Shown: piece after piece, positions 55,152 through 63,030 of the stretch | How positions within the stretch are numbered: position 1 is the first letter of the stretch | Layout of the letters: every line of letters begins with the position of its first letter | NCBI RefSeq assembly: GCF_000384155.1 | Contig: NZ_KB913031.1 | Span: forward strand, 186,001-250,000 | DNA: 64,000 nucleotides | Source of the DNA: Methylophilus sp. 42 | Lineage (GTDB): Bacteria; Pseudomonadota; Gammaproteobacteria; Burkholderiales; Methylophilaceae | Direction: 5' to 3' | Notes under the pieces: generated by a model | What the model was told of the DNA's origin: nothing | Databases searched by the model: none | The model's input: the letters and a program-made list of their open reading frames with translations, nothing else | Translations under genes and position numbers: made by a program

Positions 55152-57389
55152 TTGAAAAAGCAGCCTTCCATGTTGACCCGTCAAGTCATTGTTGATGGGC
55201 TCAAGTATATTGCGAGCGGTGGTTTTTGGCTTAAAAATAGTCATTTGCCGGTTTTAAACCATGCCATTCCTGATGACTTTATTGGCCTGTGTGTCGCCAG
55301 TAATGCCGATCCGGTTACAGACGATTATGTCCTGGAGCAACTACAGACCTTGGGCGTTAAGCGCGTGCGGCTGGATATCAGTGACGATGATGCACGTCAT
55401 GATCAAGAACGCTTTTTACGTCGATTGCTGGCGGCGGGAGTGCGTGTCACTTTGCATGTGGTGCAACCTTACGAGGCCGCCAGAAATATGCGTTCAAGCG
55501 CAGTACAGGCTGAGTGGGCACGCTTCGTCAGCGAGTTACTGCAAGCCTATGCAACTGAGATTGCGGCACTGGAAATTGGTAATACCGTCAATCGCAAGAA
55601 ATGGGCGGGTTACGATATGCCGGGTTTTATGCTGGCCTGGCAAATTGCTTATGACCTGGCCAGAGCGCATCAAGTGGTCGTGGTTGGTCCCAATATCCAG
55701 GATTTTGAGCCTCTATACAATATCAGCTTGCTGAAAACACTGGGTCAGGACCGCCGCCTGCCGGATGTGCATAGCAATAATCTGTTTGTGGAACGGGTGG
55801 TTGAGCCTGAGTTGGCAGATTTTCGTATTCTGAAACATAAATGGACACGCAGTTTCAAATTCAACCTGATCAAGAAAGCCAAACTGCTACAAAAAATTGG
55901 TGACGATCTAGGTGTGCCAACACTGGTTTCTCCAGTCGCATTCTGGGCGATTTTTCGTATCAAGCGCCGTTTCCCGGATGGTGCGCAAAAGCAGGCGGAT
56001 TATGTCACACGTTATTTCACTCTGTTGGCTGCCTCAGGTGCGCTGCGGCATGCTAACTGGGGGGCGTTTATCTGTCACCGCGAGGGCTTGATTGACGATG
56101 GCCTCACGGATGCCGAATATCCGGCGCTGGAGCGTGTGGCTTATTACAAGTCGGCAGATGGGGAGTGCGCTGATTATCAGCAAACCCCTGGTTTTGCTGC
56201 GTTCAAGATGGTCAGTCACTGGTTGAATGGTGCGCAATATATTGCCCCGGTCAGCACCGGCGAGGGCCTGGAAATTCATCATTTGCAACAGCGGGGATAT
56301 GCAGTACATATTGCCTGGACAGTGAATGGTCAATGCGCCTTGCTGGATCAGGTTTATTCGCCGCACAGCCTGCAGCAAGCACAGATTTTCAACCGGGATG
56401 GCGAGTTGGTGCTCGGGATGCCATTGTTGACGGAGTCGCCAGTGTACCTGGTCTGGCCACAAGCCGAGCAGATCGTATTACGCACGACGCGACCCGTATT
56501 GAGTGGAACCGTGATTCACGCCCATATTGCCGGCCAGCAGTATTTCCCGATTCAGGAAGGCGACTGGCGTGGCATGATTTTGGCCGTCAATGCCGAAGAG
56601 GCACAGCAATTGTGGCGGGCCTGGCATCCAGAAACCTTGTCTCCTCCGGCCAAAGAGGCTGCCTTGCGTCATGCCAGAAACGCGATCTGGTCATTACCGG
56701 ATCCGCGAGACACTGCGCAACAAGTGACCGTCAAAAAACCGGTGCGCATGTATTGGCACAAAACCTTGCTGGATAGATATAAACCCAGCAAGGCCAAACG
56801 TAGCTGGAACGGCGCTATGGAGTTGCTACGGCGTGGTGTGGGGACTGCGATGCCACTGGCTTACTTTGAGCATGCCAATGACCCGACCTTGAAACGGAAT
56901 TTTTTTATTTCAGTCTATGTGCCGCATGAGTTTGCCATTTCAAAAGCTTTTCTGGCATTTAAAAACGGCGACAGCCATTTTGAAGGCGTTGCTGCAGAGA
57001 CCTTGTATCATGCGTTCGCCCGTTTCTGCTTGCATATGCATAGTTCGGGAATTTATTTCCGCGACTTTTCTGGCGGTAACATTCTGGTACAGCGGCAGAG
57101 CGATGGCGCATTACACTTTGTGTTAATTGATACCGCGCGCCTGCATGCAAGCGCGACCGCCATCATGATCAAGCAACGCCTGGCAGACTTAACGCGGGCG
57201 CTACATAAGCTGCACTGGGACGGCCGCAAACAATTCCTGCAAATGTATCTTGGCATGACCGGGCGCCGTTTGGGCTGGCAGTTTTTGTGGCCGTTTTATC
57301 TATACGATTTCAAAGTTTCTCTGAAGAAAACCATCGGCCGCAAAGGCATACGCAAGCTATTGCGCTATATCAAATCCCGCTTTGCTTAA
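55152..57389 (+). CDS. Fusion of glycosidase-like barrel and WaaP/InaA-like kinase
   Basis: 745 residues, two halves. Residues about 40-340 look like a clan GH-A TIM barrel; the place of the acid/base motif reads EIGNTVNR (141-148), with T where active enzymes have E. Residues about 540-745 resemble LPS core kinases of the WaaP/InaA group: catalytic D638 in YFRDFSGGN and IDTARL near 657. A beta-rich linker joins them. No signal peptide is evident, so it is probably cytosolic and may phosphorylate a nascent lipid-linked sugar. Start is TTG with AGGA eight bases upstream; an ATG at 55170 is possible. It follows the phosphoglycerol transferase by nine bases. Confidence 0.7.
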   Translation: MKKQPSMLTRQVIVDGLKYIASGGFWLKNSHLPVLNHAIPDDFIGLCVASNADPVTDDYVLEQLQTLGVKRVRLDISDDDARHDQERFLRRLLAAGVRVTLHVVQPYEAARNMRSSAVQAEWARFVSELLQAYATEIAALEIGNTVNRKKWAGYDMPGFMLAWQIAYDLARAHQVVVVGPNIQDFEPLYNISLLKTLGQDRRLPDVHSNNLFVERVVEPELADFRILKHKWTRSFKFNLIKKAKLLQKIGDDLGVPTLVSPVAFWAIFRIKRRFPDGAQKQADYVTRYFTLLAASGALRHANWGAFICHREGLIDDGLTDAEYPALERVAYYKSADGECADYQQTPGFAAFKMVSHWLNGAQYIAPVSTGEGLEIHHLQQRGYAVHIAWTVNGQCALLDQVYSPHSLQQAQIFNRDGELVLGMPLLTESPVYLVWPQAEQIVLRTTRPVLSGTVIHAHIAGQQYFPIQEGDWRGMILAVNAEEAQQLWRAWHPETLSPPAKEAALRHARNAIWSLPDPRDTAQQVTVKKPVRMYWHKTLLDRYKPSKAKRSWNGAMELLRRGVGTAMPLAYFEHANDPTLKRNFFISVYVPHEFAISKAFLAFKNGDSHFEGVAAETLYHAFARFCLHMHSSGIYFRDFSGGNILVQRQSDGALHFVLIDTARLHASATAIMIKQRLADLTRALHKLHWDGRKQFLQMYLGMTGRRLGWQFLWPFYLYDFKVSLKKTIGRKGIRKLLRYIKSRFA

Positions 57390-57529
57390 GGCTTATATCA
57401 GGCCACACTCATGAAAATCATGAATGTAAGTTGCGTAGTTTAATCACGACAAGCGCGCCGGGCAGTTTTAATATGGTCACACGTTGATAGCAATCGCTAG
57501 AACGAAATCAGGATCAAGGAGAAATGACT

Positions 57530-57601
57530 ATGTGGACTAAACCAGCTGCTACCGAAATGCGTTTCGGCTTCGAAGTAACTATGTACGTTATGAACAAATA
57601 A
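57530..57601 (+). CDS. pqqA: PqqA, precursor peptide of pyrroloquinoline quinone
   Basis: A 23-residue peptide starting [12 protein letters not shown] and ending VMNK. Glutamate and tyrosine, which are cross-linked into PQQ, stand in the conserved spacing E-V-T-M-Y. The ATG at 57530 is best because AAGGAG lies eight bases upstream; an in-frame ATG at 57524 is too close to that site. The start MW-KPA is shared with Klebsiella PqqA. A strong terminator follows at once and no pqqB-E genes are in the window, so this is a stand-alone copy. PQQ is the cofactor of the methanol dehydrogenases served by mxaRSACKL. Confidence 0.93.
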   Translation: MWTKPAATEMRFGFEVTMYVMNK

Positions 57602-57620
57602 TTTGTTCTTAATGGCATGA

Positions 57621-57645
57621 ACGGGCGCTTAGGCGCCCGTTTTTA
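57621..57645 (+). terminator. Rho-independent terminator after pqqA
   Basis: ACGGGCGC and GCGCCCGT pair around TTAG and are followed by TTTTATTT. It makes pqqA a short monocistronic unit. Confidence 0.9.
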
Positions 57646-57666
57646 TTTGCTGCGGTGCTTTTTAGT

Positions 57667-58542
57667 TTAGTAATTGATCTGGCCGGAGATATACCAACCG
57701 GTTTGATTGTCTTTGTTGGCAATGCGGCCAAGGTCGATATAGGCGCCGGTAATTGACACATTGCGGTGCGGGAACCAGGTCATGAAAATATCGTGCGCAC
57801 TGTTTTCTTTATAGGCTGATAGGTTATTCGGCTTATCACGAAACTCTGTACCAATCAGCCAATTATCTGACAGCATGACTGCCGCGGATACGGCTGGCAG
57901 AATACGGTAGCTATCATGCTTGTCACCGCCAAAGCCCAAAATGCCAAACTGGTTAGCCTTGGTGGCATGCAGGTTAGCGTTGAGCAACAGGTTGTAGCCA
58001 TTAATTGCGCCTAAAAATAACTTGCTGGTAGCCACATAATAATCTACCCCGCTGCGGTCTTTAGCGCCAAGTAGCGTTTTAGGCACAAAGTTAAAGTCTT
58101 CATTATATTTATACTGGGCGCCGACGGATATCTGCGGTAGCCAGCTATCCTGTTCGTAAACAGCATCGCCCAATACACGCAGTTTGATGCCTAGCGTATT
58201 CAAGCGGATCTGCTCCCCTGGCACCGTATCACTCAGGCCAAAACGTGCCTGGCTGGCGCTGACTTCGACGCGATTAAAGAACCCCAGCGAAACACCTGTG
58301 GTATCAAGCTTGAAGTCACCCCGCGTTTCAGCATGGGTATAAAACAGTGAGCCACCGATTTGCTTATCCGTGCCGTAGCCGCTGATCACCGCCCATGGCA
58401 TCAGGCCGCCGCCTGCGGCACCTTCAATCTGGGTGACACCGCCCGTGGCTAACAGGCGGTCTCCCGCGTGCGTAACAAGCGCAGGTGTGGCCAAGGCAAA
58501 CACCGTCATCAGCCGTGACAAATTTGATGTAAATAGTCGCAT
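57667..58542 (-). CDS. DUF3034 outer-membrane beta-barrel protein
   Basis: 291 residues with a signal peptide (cut near THAGD) and a mature part starting RLLATGGVTQIEGAAGGGL, the DUF3034 hallmark. Alternating polar and hydrophobic strands and a terminal tyrosine (GQINY) suggest an outer-membrane barrel. Function of the family is unknown. It is divergent from the haemoglobin-cupredoxin-EAL genes, a set that I believe recurs in betaproteobacteria. Confidence 0.85.
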   Translation of the reverse strand: MRLFTSNLSRLMTVFALATPALVTHAGDRLLATGGVTQIEGAAGGGLMPWAVISGYGTDKQIGGSLFYTHAETRGDFKLDTTGVSLGFFNRVEVSASQARFGLSDTVPGEQIRLNTLGIKLRVLGDAVYEQDSWLPQISVGAQYKYNEDFNFVPKTLLGAKDRSGVDYYVATSKLFLGAINGYNLLLNANLHATKANQFGILGFGGDKHDSYRILPAVSAAVMLSDNWLIGTEFRDKPNNLSAYKENSAHDIFMTWFPHRNVSITGAYIDLGRIANKDNQTGWYISGQINY

Positions 58543-58696
58543 AAAAATATTGTGGGTACTTTAGTTATCGCATTGTTTCATTTTCACGATAAGAACAATT
58601 GCCCAAAAAAAGCCGCATTAAGCTGGTTGATTGACGCTTCATCAGGAGGGTTGCTCACGTAGTATGCGATAGTCGACCCAAGGAATGGAGAATGGA

Positions 58697-59116
58697 ATGC
58701 GTTTTTATGTTTTGGCAATTGCCTTGTTTGTATGCGGTTGTATCGCGCAACCCAAGCCAGAGGCGAGTTTGTTTGAACGTATTGGTGGCTTGCCCATGTT
58801 GAGCAGAATTTCCAACCAGACGCTGGACATTGTCAGTAAAGACCCGCGCACCAGCCGTTCGTTTAAGGACGTTAAAATGAAAGCACTCAAAGAAAGCCTG
58901 ACCAATTTTTTGTGCGTGAAAACCGGTGGTGAATGCGTTTATGAAGGTGAAACCATGAAGAACTCACATGCGGACCTGCATATCACTACTGCCGAATTTG
59001 AGCTGATGGTAGAGGTGTTGCGCGAACGGTTGGATGTAAACGGGGTCGGTACCAAAGAGAAAAACGAATTGTTGAAAATACTGGCGCCCATGAAGCGCGA
59101 TGTTGTGACCAATTAA
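58697..59116 (+). CDS. Group 1 truncated haemoglobin lipoprotein
   Basis: 139 residues from ATG 58697, supported by GGAG six bases ahead; an in-frame ATG at 58685 is less likely. The leader ends with lipobox VCGC, so C15 would be lipidated and the protein anchored in the envelope. The globin shows SLFERIGGLPML near residue 25 and CVYEGETMKNSHADLHI near 77, with the proximal haem histidine in SHADLH. Truncated globins usually are cytosolic and bind oxygen or nitric oxide; an exported one is less common. A cupredoxin gene follows after 22 bases. Confidence 0.85.
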   Translation: MRFYVLAIALFVCGCIAQPKPEASLFERIGGLPMLSRISNQTLDIVSKDPRTSRSFKDVKMKALKESLTNFLCVKTGGECVYEGETMKNSHADLHITTAEFELMVEVLRERLDVNGVGTKEKNELLKILAPMKRDVVTN

Positions 59117-59138
59117 TCACCTGATATAAGGAATGTGG

Positions 59139-59726
59139 ATGTTGCGCGTGATGTTTCGGCTTGGATGTGCAGCTATGCTGTTGATAGCCATGTGCCAATC
59201 GGCGTTGGCGTCGGAAGTCACCCTGCTGGTAAGTGACGCCGGTGGTAAGCCGGTGGCTGATGCGGTGGTGGCTTTTTATGATGGCAAGACACCCGCTATC
59301 AACCCGAATGCGGCCGGAAAGATTGTACAAAAGAACAAGATGTTCAATCCCAAAGTGACTATCGTGCAAACCGGGACCAGCATTAATTTTCCTAATGAAG
59401 ATACCGTCCGCCATCATGTGTATTCTTTTTCACCCGCCAAAAAATTTGAATTGAAACTCTATGCAGGTGTGCCCACTAATCCGGTACCGTTTGAGCAGGC
59501 CGGGGTGGTGACCTTGGGATGCAACATTCACGATTCTATGGTAGGGTACATCTATGTCGTGGATACGCCATTTTTTGCCAAAACAGACGACAAAGGCAAA
59601 GCTGTCCTCAAGTTGAATGACGGGCAGTACAGTTACCAGGCCTGGCTGCCGGGCCAGAACAAACCTGGCGTAGAACAAAAGATAACCATAGAGGGTGCGA
59701 CCGAAGTCAAGATCACCCTCCCATAA
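59139..59726 (+). CDS. Periplasmic cupredoxin-like protein
   Basis: 195 residues with a signal peptide ending SALAS. A cupredoxin fold is implied by FPNEDTVRHHVYSF near residue 85 and LGCNIHDSMVGY near 126, where C-x2-H-x2-M plus the earlier histidine form a type 1 copper site. Often annotated as a methylamine utilisation protein, although no mau genes are present. The ATG at 59139 has AAGGA six bases upstream; one at 59133 has none in range. It lies between the globin and an EAL gene and probably carries electrons or senses redox for them. Confidence 0.82.
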   Translation: MLRVMFRLGCAAMLLIAMCQSALASEVTLLVSDAGGKPVADAVVAFYDGKTPAINPNAAGKIVQKNKMFNPKVTIVQTGTSINFPNEDTVRHHVYSFSPAKKFELKLYAGVPTNPVPFEQAGVVTLGCNIHDSMVGYIYVVDTPFFAKTDDKGKAVLKLNDGQYSYQAWLPGQNKPGVEQKITIEGATEVKITLP

Positions 59727-59738
59727 CAATCACACTGC

Positions 59739-62201
59739 ATGATCAAGTTCAAACATATCCGCTCGCGCATCGCTTTCACATTTCTGACAGTGGTGGTTGC
59801 CATTCAGCTGGCCGGGCTGCTTCCGCTTAAATATGCGCTGAGTAAGCATGCCGATACGCTGGCTGCAGAGCAGATCAATGTCGGTGAGCGCGTATTTGTG
59901 AGCTTGTTGCAACATAACACGCAAAGCCTGAAGCAGGCGACACAGGTGCTGGCGGCTGACTTTGCTTTTAGGGAAGCCGTCGCAACCAATGATGCCGAGA
60001 CCATTGAGTCTGCGCTGGAGAGTTATCAAGGGCGCATTCGTGCGCAGATTGCCTACTACATCAGCAATAACGATAATCTGGTGATTGGCACCACGGATAA
60101 TGAGCAGGCCCTGTTTGGATCAAATGCCAAAGAAGATGCCCGGCAGGCAATGCTCGAAAACCAAAGTGGTACGCTGAAGTTCGATATTATCGAAGGCAAG
60201 CCGTACCAGTTGATTACGGTGCCAGTGAAAGCGCCGGAGACCATTGGCTGGATTGTCATGGGCTTTGCCGTGGATGGCCGCTTGGCCGACCAGATCAAGC
60301 AATTGACGCATCTCGACGTCACTTTTGTCCAGAAAACACATCAACGTGACTGGCAACTGGTGAGTAGCACCTCCACCCGCGAGCTGTCTAACTTACTGGT
60401 GAAAACCGTTGCCGATATTTATCGCCAGAAACTGTCATTACACAGTGTGGATCTCAACGGCCAGGCCTATCATTTAAAAATCCGCTCGCTGCATGAAACC
60501 AAAGACGATGCCTTACTGGTGGTGTTGCAAGGCTCTGTTGAGCCTTTCACCCAGGATTTGAATACGCTGTTCAAGGTGATGGTGTTATTAACGTTTATTG
60601 GCGTGTTGATTTTTGCCGCGCTGATTTGGTATGTGTCGCGTAAAACGACTGAGCCGATTGCGGCCCTGGTCAACGATGCCGATAACATTGCCATGGGCGA
60701 TTACGAAAAAGAAATTCAGGTCAATAGCACCGATGAAGTCGGTCATCTGGCAAAAGCGCTTAACAGCATGCGCGAAGCAGTGTTGCAACGCTCCTTGCGC
60801 ATCCAGCGCCTGGCATTTAACGACGAGCTCACGGGCCTTTCTAACCGCCTGGCATTTAACCAGGGCGTGCATCAGGCCATCATGACACATGCTGACAGTC
60901 AGCAAAAGTTGAGTGTCATCGTGATTAATATCCATCGCTTTAAACCCATTAATCAAACGCTGGGGCGCGATTTTGGTGATGATTTGCTGCGGCATGTTGG
61001 CCAGGTGTTAAAGCAAAACGTGTTGAGTGATCAAGATATGGTGGCACGGCTGGACGCGGACGAATTTGCTGTGCTGTTGCAACAAACAGACCAGGCCAAG
61101 GCCACGCGTTATGCAGACAAGATTCAGCAGGTGTTTGAGCGACCGGTCAGCGTGCAAGGCCAGGCGATAGATGTGCGTACTGGCATCGGCATTGCCTTGT
61201 ATCCAGATCACGGACTGGACGAAGAGTCCTTGCTGAACCATGCGGAAACGGCTTTGCAGGAGTCCAGAGCCAAAAAATCGCCATGGATTGTCTACAACAC
61301 TGCGCTGGAAATTGATCAGTCAGAAACCTTGACCCTGATTTCTGACTTGAAAGAAGCCATACAGCATGACCAGTTATTGCTGTATATCCAGCCCAAAATT
61401 GATGTGACGACGCGCCGGGCATTAGGCGGCGAGGCGCTGATACGCTGGGTGCATCCTGAAAAAGGCATGATCTTCCCGGACCAGTTTATCCCGTTTGCCG
61501 AACAAACCGGTGTCATTAGTGACATTACCAACTGGATGCTGTTACGTGCTTGCCAGGTGCTGGCTGGCTTTAAGAAACAAGGCTTGCACATCACGCTGGC
61601 GGTTAACTTGTCCACGCGCGACCTGAACAATATGGAGCTGCCGGAGCAGATTGGTCATTTATTGTCGTCGCATGGCCTGGATGCCAAGTCGCTGAAGCTG
61701 GAAATCACCGAAGGCAGTTTGATGCAAGACCCTGAACGTGCTGAAGTGGTGGTGAAAAAACTGGCTGCGATGGGCTTGCATCTGTCGATTGATGACTTCG
61801 GTACCGGTTATTCATCACTGGCATATTTACGGCAATTGCCGGTGCAAGAGCTTAAAATTGACCGCTCATTTGTCATGTTTATGGACAAAAATAGCGGCGA
61901 TGCCAGCATTGTGAAATCGACCATAGACCTGGCGCACAACATGGGGTTGATTGTGGTGGCGGAGGGCATAGAAAACGAGTTTGTACTCAACCAATTAGCC
62001 AAATTGGGGTGTAACGAAGGCCAGGGTTACTTTATTGGCAAGCCGATGCCGGAAAAAGACTTTTCCATCTGGCTGGAGCGCTGGGAAGGCCAAAACGAGA
62101 TCGACATTGATATCGGCGATGACTTATCCTACGACATTAATCCGCTGGAGATTGACCCGCAAGCACAAGACCCTTTCAAGCTGGATAATCTCGGCGAATA
62201 A
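59739..62201 (+). CDS. Cache-HAMP-degenerate GGDEF-EAL phosphodiesterase
   Basis: 820 residues. A periplasmic sensor region (about 30-280) lies between two membrane helices (8-30 and 278-300), then HAMP (about 300-355), GGDEF and EAL. The cyclase motif reads DADEF near 439, so it is not expected to make cyclic di-GMP. The EAL side is intact: GGEALIRW near 564, NLSTRDL, LEITEGS, DDFGTGYSS and EGIEN. It should degrade cyclic di-GMP in answer to a periplasmic signal, perhaps from the globin-cupredoxin pair just upstream (13-base gap). The acidic tail is unusual. Confidence 0.9.
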   Translation: MIKFKHIRSRIAFTFLTVVVAIQLAGLLPLKYALSKHADTLAAEQINVGERVFVSLLQHNTQSLKQATQVLAADFAFREAVATNDAETIESALESYQGRIRAQIAYYISNNDNLVIGTTDNEQALFGSNAKEDARQAMLENQSGTLKFDIIEGKPYQLITVPVKAPETIGWIVMGFAVDGRLADQIKQLTHLDVTFVQKTHQRDWQLVSSTSTRELSNLLVKTVADIYRQKLSLHSVDLNGQAYHLKIRSLHETKDDALLVVLQGSVEPFTQDLNTLFKVMVLLTFIGVLIFAALIWYVSRKTTEPIAALVNDADNIAMGDYEKEIQVNSTDEVGHLAKALNSMREAVLQRSLRIQRLAFNDELTGLSNRLAFNQGVHQAIMTHADSQQKLSVIVINIHRFKPINQTLGRDFGDDLLRHVGQVLKQNVLSDQDMVARLDADEFAVLLQQTDQAKATRYADKIQQVFERPVSVQGQAIDVRTGIGIALYPDHGLDEESLLNHAETALQESRAKKSPWIVYNTALEIDQSETLTLISDLKEAIQHDQLLLYIQPKIDVTTRRALGGEALIRWVHPEKGMIFPDQFIPFAEQTGVISDITNWMLLRACQVLAGFKKQGLHITLAVNLSTRDLNNMELPEQIGHLLSSHGLDAKSLKLEITEGSLMQDPERAEVVVKKLAAMGLHLSIDDFGTGYSSLAYLRQLPVQELKIDRSFVMFMDKNSGDASIVKSTIDLAHNMGLIVVAEGIENEFVLNQLAKLGCNEGQGYFIGKPMPEKDFSIWLERWEGQNEIDIDIGDDLSYDINPLEIDPQAQDPFKLDNLGE

Positions 62202-62219
62202 ACTTGGTTTGCCGGCAAG

Positions 62220-62246
62220 AGCCTCACTGCATAGTGGGGCTTTTTT
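62220..62246 (+). terminator. Rho-independent terminator
   Basis: AGCCTCAC and GTGGGGCT pair (one G-U) around TGCATA, followed by six T. It lies 19 bases past the EAL gene. Confidence 0.88.
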
Positions 62247-62416
62247 ATGCCTGGCGATAAATTTTACTTATATGCTGGATAAAAACATTCAACTTTATTT
62301 CAGCAAATATCGGGTTTATGATGGTTTCTCATGCTTACAGGAGATTGAAATGAGCCAGATCAGAATGCATAAAAAAGCAAACTTCATTGTTCACTATGTG
62401 ATCAATTATTTTCATA

Positions 62417-62462
62417 AATAGATTTTAAATCTATTGCTATTATATAGTGTGCTATTTATAAT
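62417..62462 (+). promoter_or_regulatory. Palindromic operator and promoter of the MarR/OhrR gene
   Basis: A 19-base palindrome, AATAGATTT T AAATCTATT (62417-62435), touches TTGCTA (62434-62439). Seventeen bases on comes a perfect TATAAT (62457-62462). Transcription would start near 62469, two bases before the ATG at 62471. A MarR dimer on the palindrome would block the -35 region. Confidence 0.55.
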
Positions 62463-62470
62463 CGATGCAT

Positions 62471-62923
62471 ATGAATGAGATTGTGAAAAGCAAAACCCCG
62501 ATATTGCAAGACCAGCTATGTTTCTCGGTATATTCGCTGTCACTGGCGATCAACAAGGTCTATCGGCCGTTGTTAAAAAAGCTGGATCTCACTTATTCAC
62601 AGTATTTGGTCATGCTGGTATTGTGGGAAAGTGATCAACGTACGGTCAGTGATATCGGTGAGCAGTTATTTTTAGACTCGGCGACGTTAACGCCGTTGTT
62701 GAAACGGCTGGAATCTGCTGCGCTGGTGCAACGCATCCGTTCCAGCCAGGATGAGCGCCAGGTGATTATCTGCCTGACAGAGCAAGGACGGCAGTTGCGC
62801 CAGCAGGCGGCCGGCATGATGGATGACATGCTGTGTGCCATGGGCTGTTCACTGGAGGAACTTGGTGCATTGCGTGAGCGGCTGAATAGCTTGCGTAATC
62901 ATTTGATTCAGCATGTTGCCTAA
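62471..62923 (+). CDS. MarR-family regulator, OhrR-like
   Basis: 150 residues from ATG 62471; an in-frame ATG at 62465 lies before the predicted transcription start. DQLCFSVYSLSLAINKVY near residue 14 matches the OhrR peroxide-sensing cysteine region, and the winged helix follows with LDLTYSQYLVMLVLWE, then DSATLTPLLKRLESAALV. OhrR represses organic-peroxide resistance genes until its cysteine is oxidised. The downstream exported peroxidase is a likely target. No Shine-Dalgarno is visible, in line with a leaderless message. Confidence 0.88.
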   Translation: MNEIVKSKTPILQDQLCFSVYSLSLAINKVYRPLLKKLDLTYSQYLVMLVLWESDQRTVSDIGEQLFLDSATLTPLLKRLESAALVQRIRSSQDERQVIICLTEQGRQLRQQAAGMMDDMLCAMGCSLEELGALRERLNSLRNHLIQHVA

Positions 62924-62959
62924 GCCCCGGGCAACTTAAAAAAGCGGGTGTTCATTTTT

Positions 62960-62987
62960 TTGACATTTAAGTAGTGCACGATTTAAT
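62960..62987 (+). promoter_or_regulatory. Sigma70-like promoter of the exported catalase-family gene
   Basis: TTGACA (62960-62965) is perfect and TTTAAT (62982-62987) matches five of six -10 bases, 16 bases apart, 43 bases before the start codon. It lets the peroxidase be transcribed separately from marR. Confidence 0.6.
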
Positions 62988-63030
62988 TTTGTGTGATCAT
63001 TTTTTTAAATTTTAGTGAAAGGGAATGAAG

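Noticed and set aside
59139-59726. Calling the cupredoxin a methylamine utilisation gene
   Set aside because: No other mau genes are present; the label seems inherited from database annotation, while the visible feature is a type 1 copper site.
62272-62421. 49-codon frame, with an internal ATG at 62350 preceded by AGGAG
   Set aside because: It follows a terminator, overlaps the MarR operator and has no recognisable features; a 23-residue peptide from 62350 cannot be excluded but is not supported enough to list.
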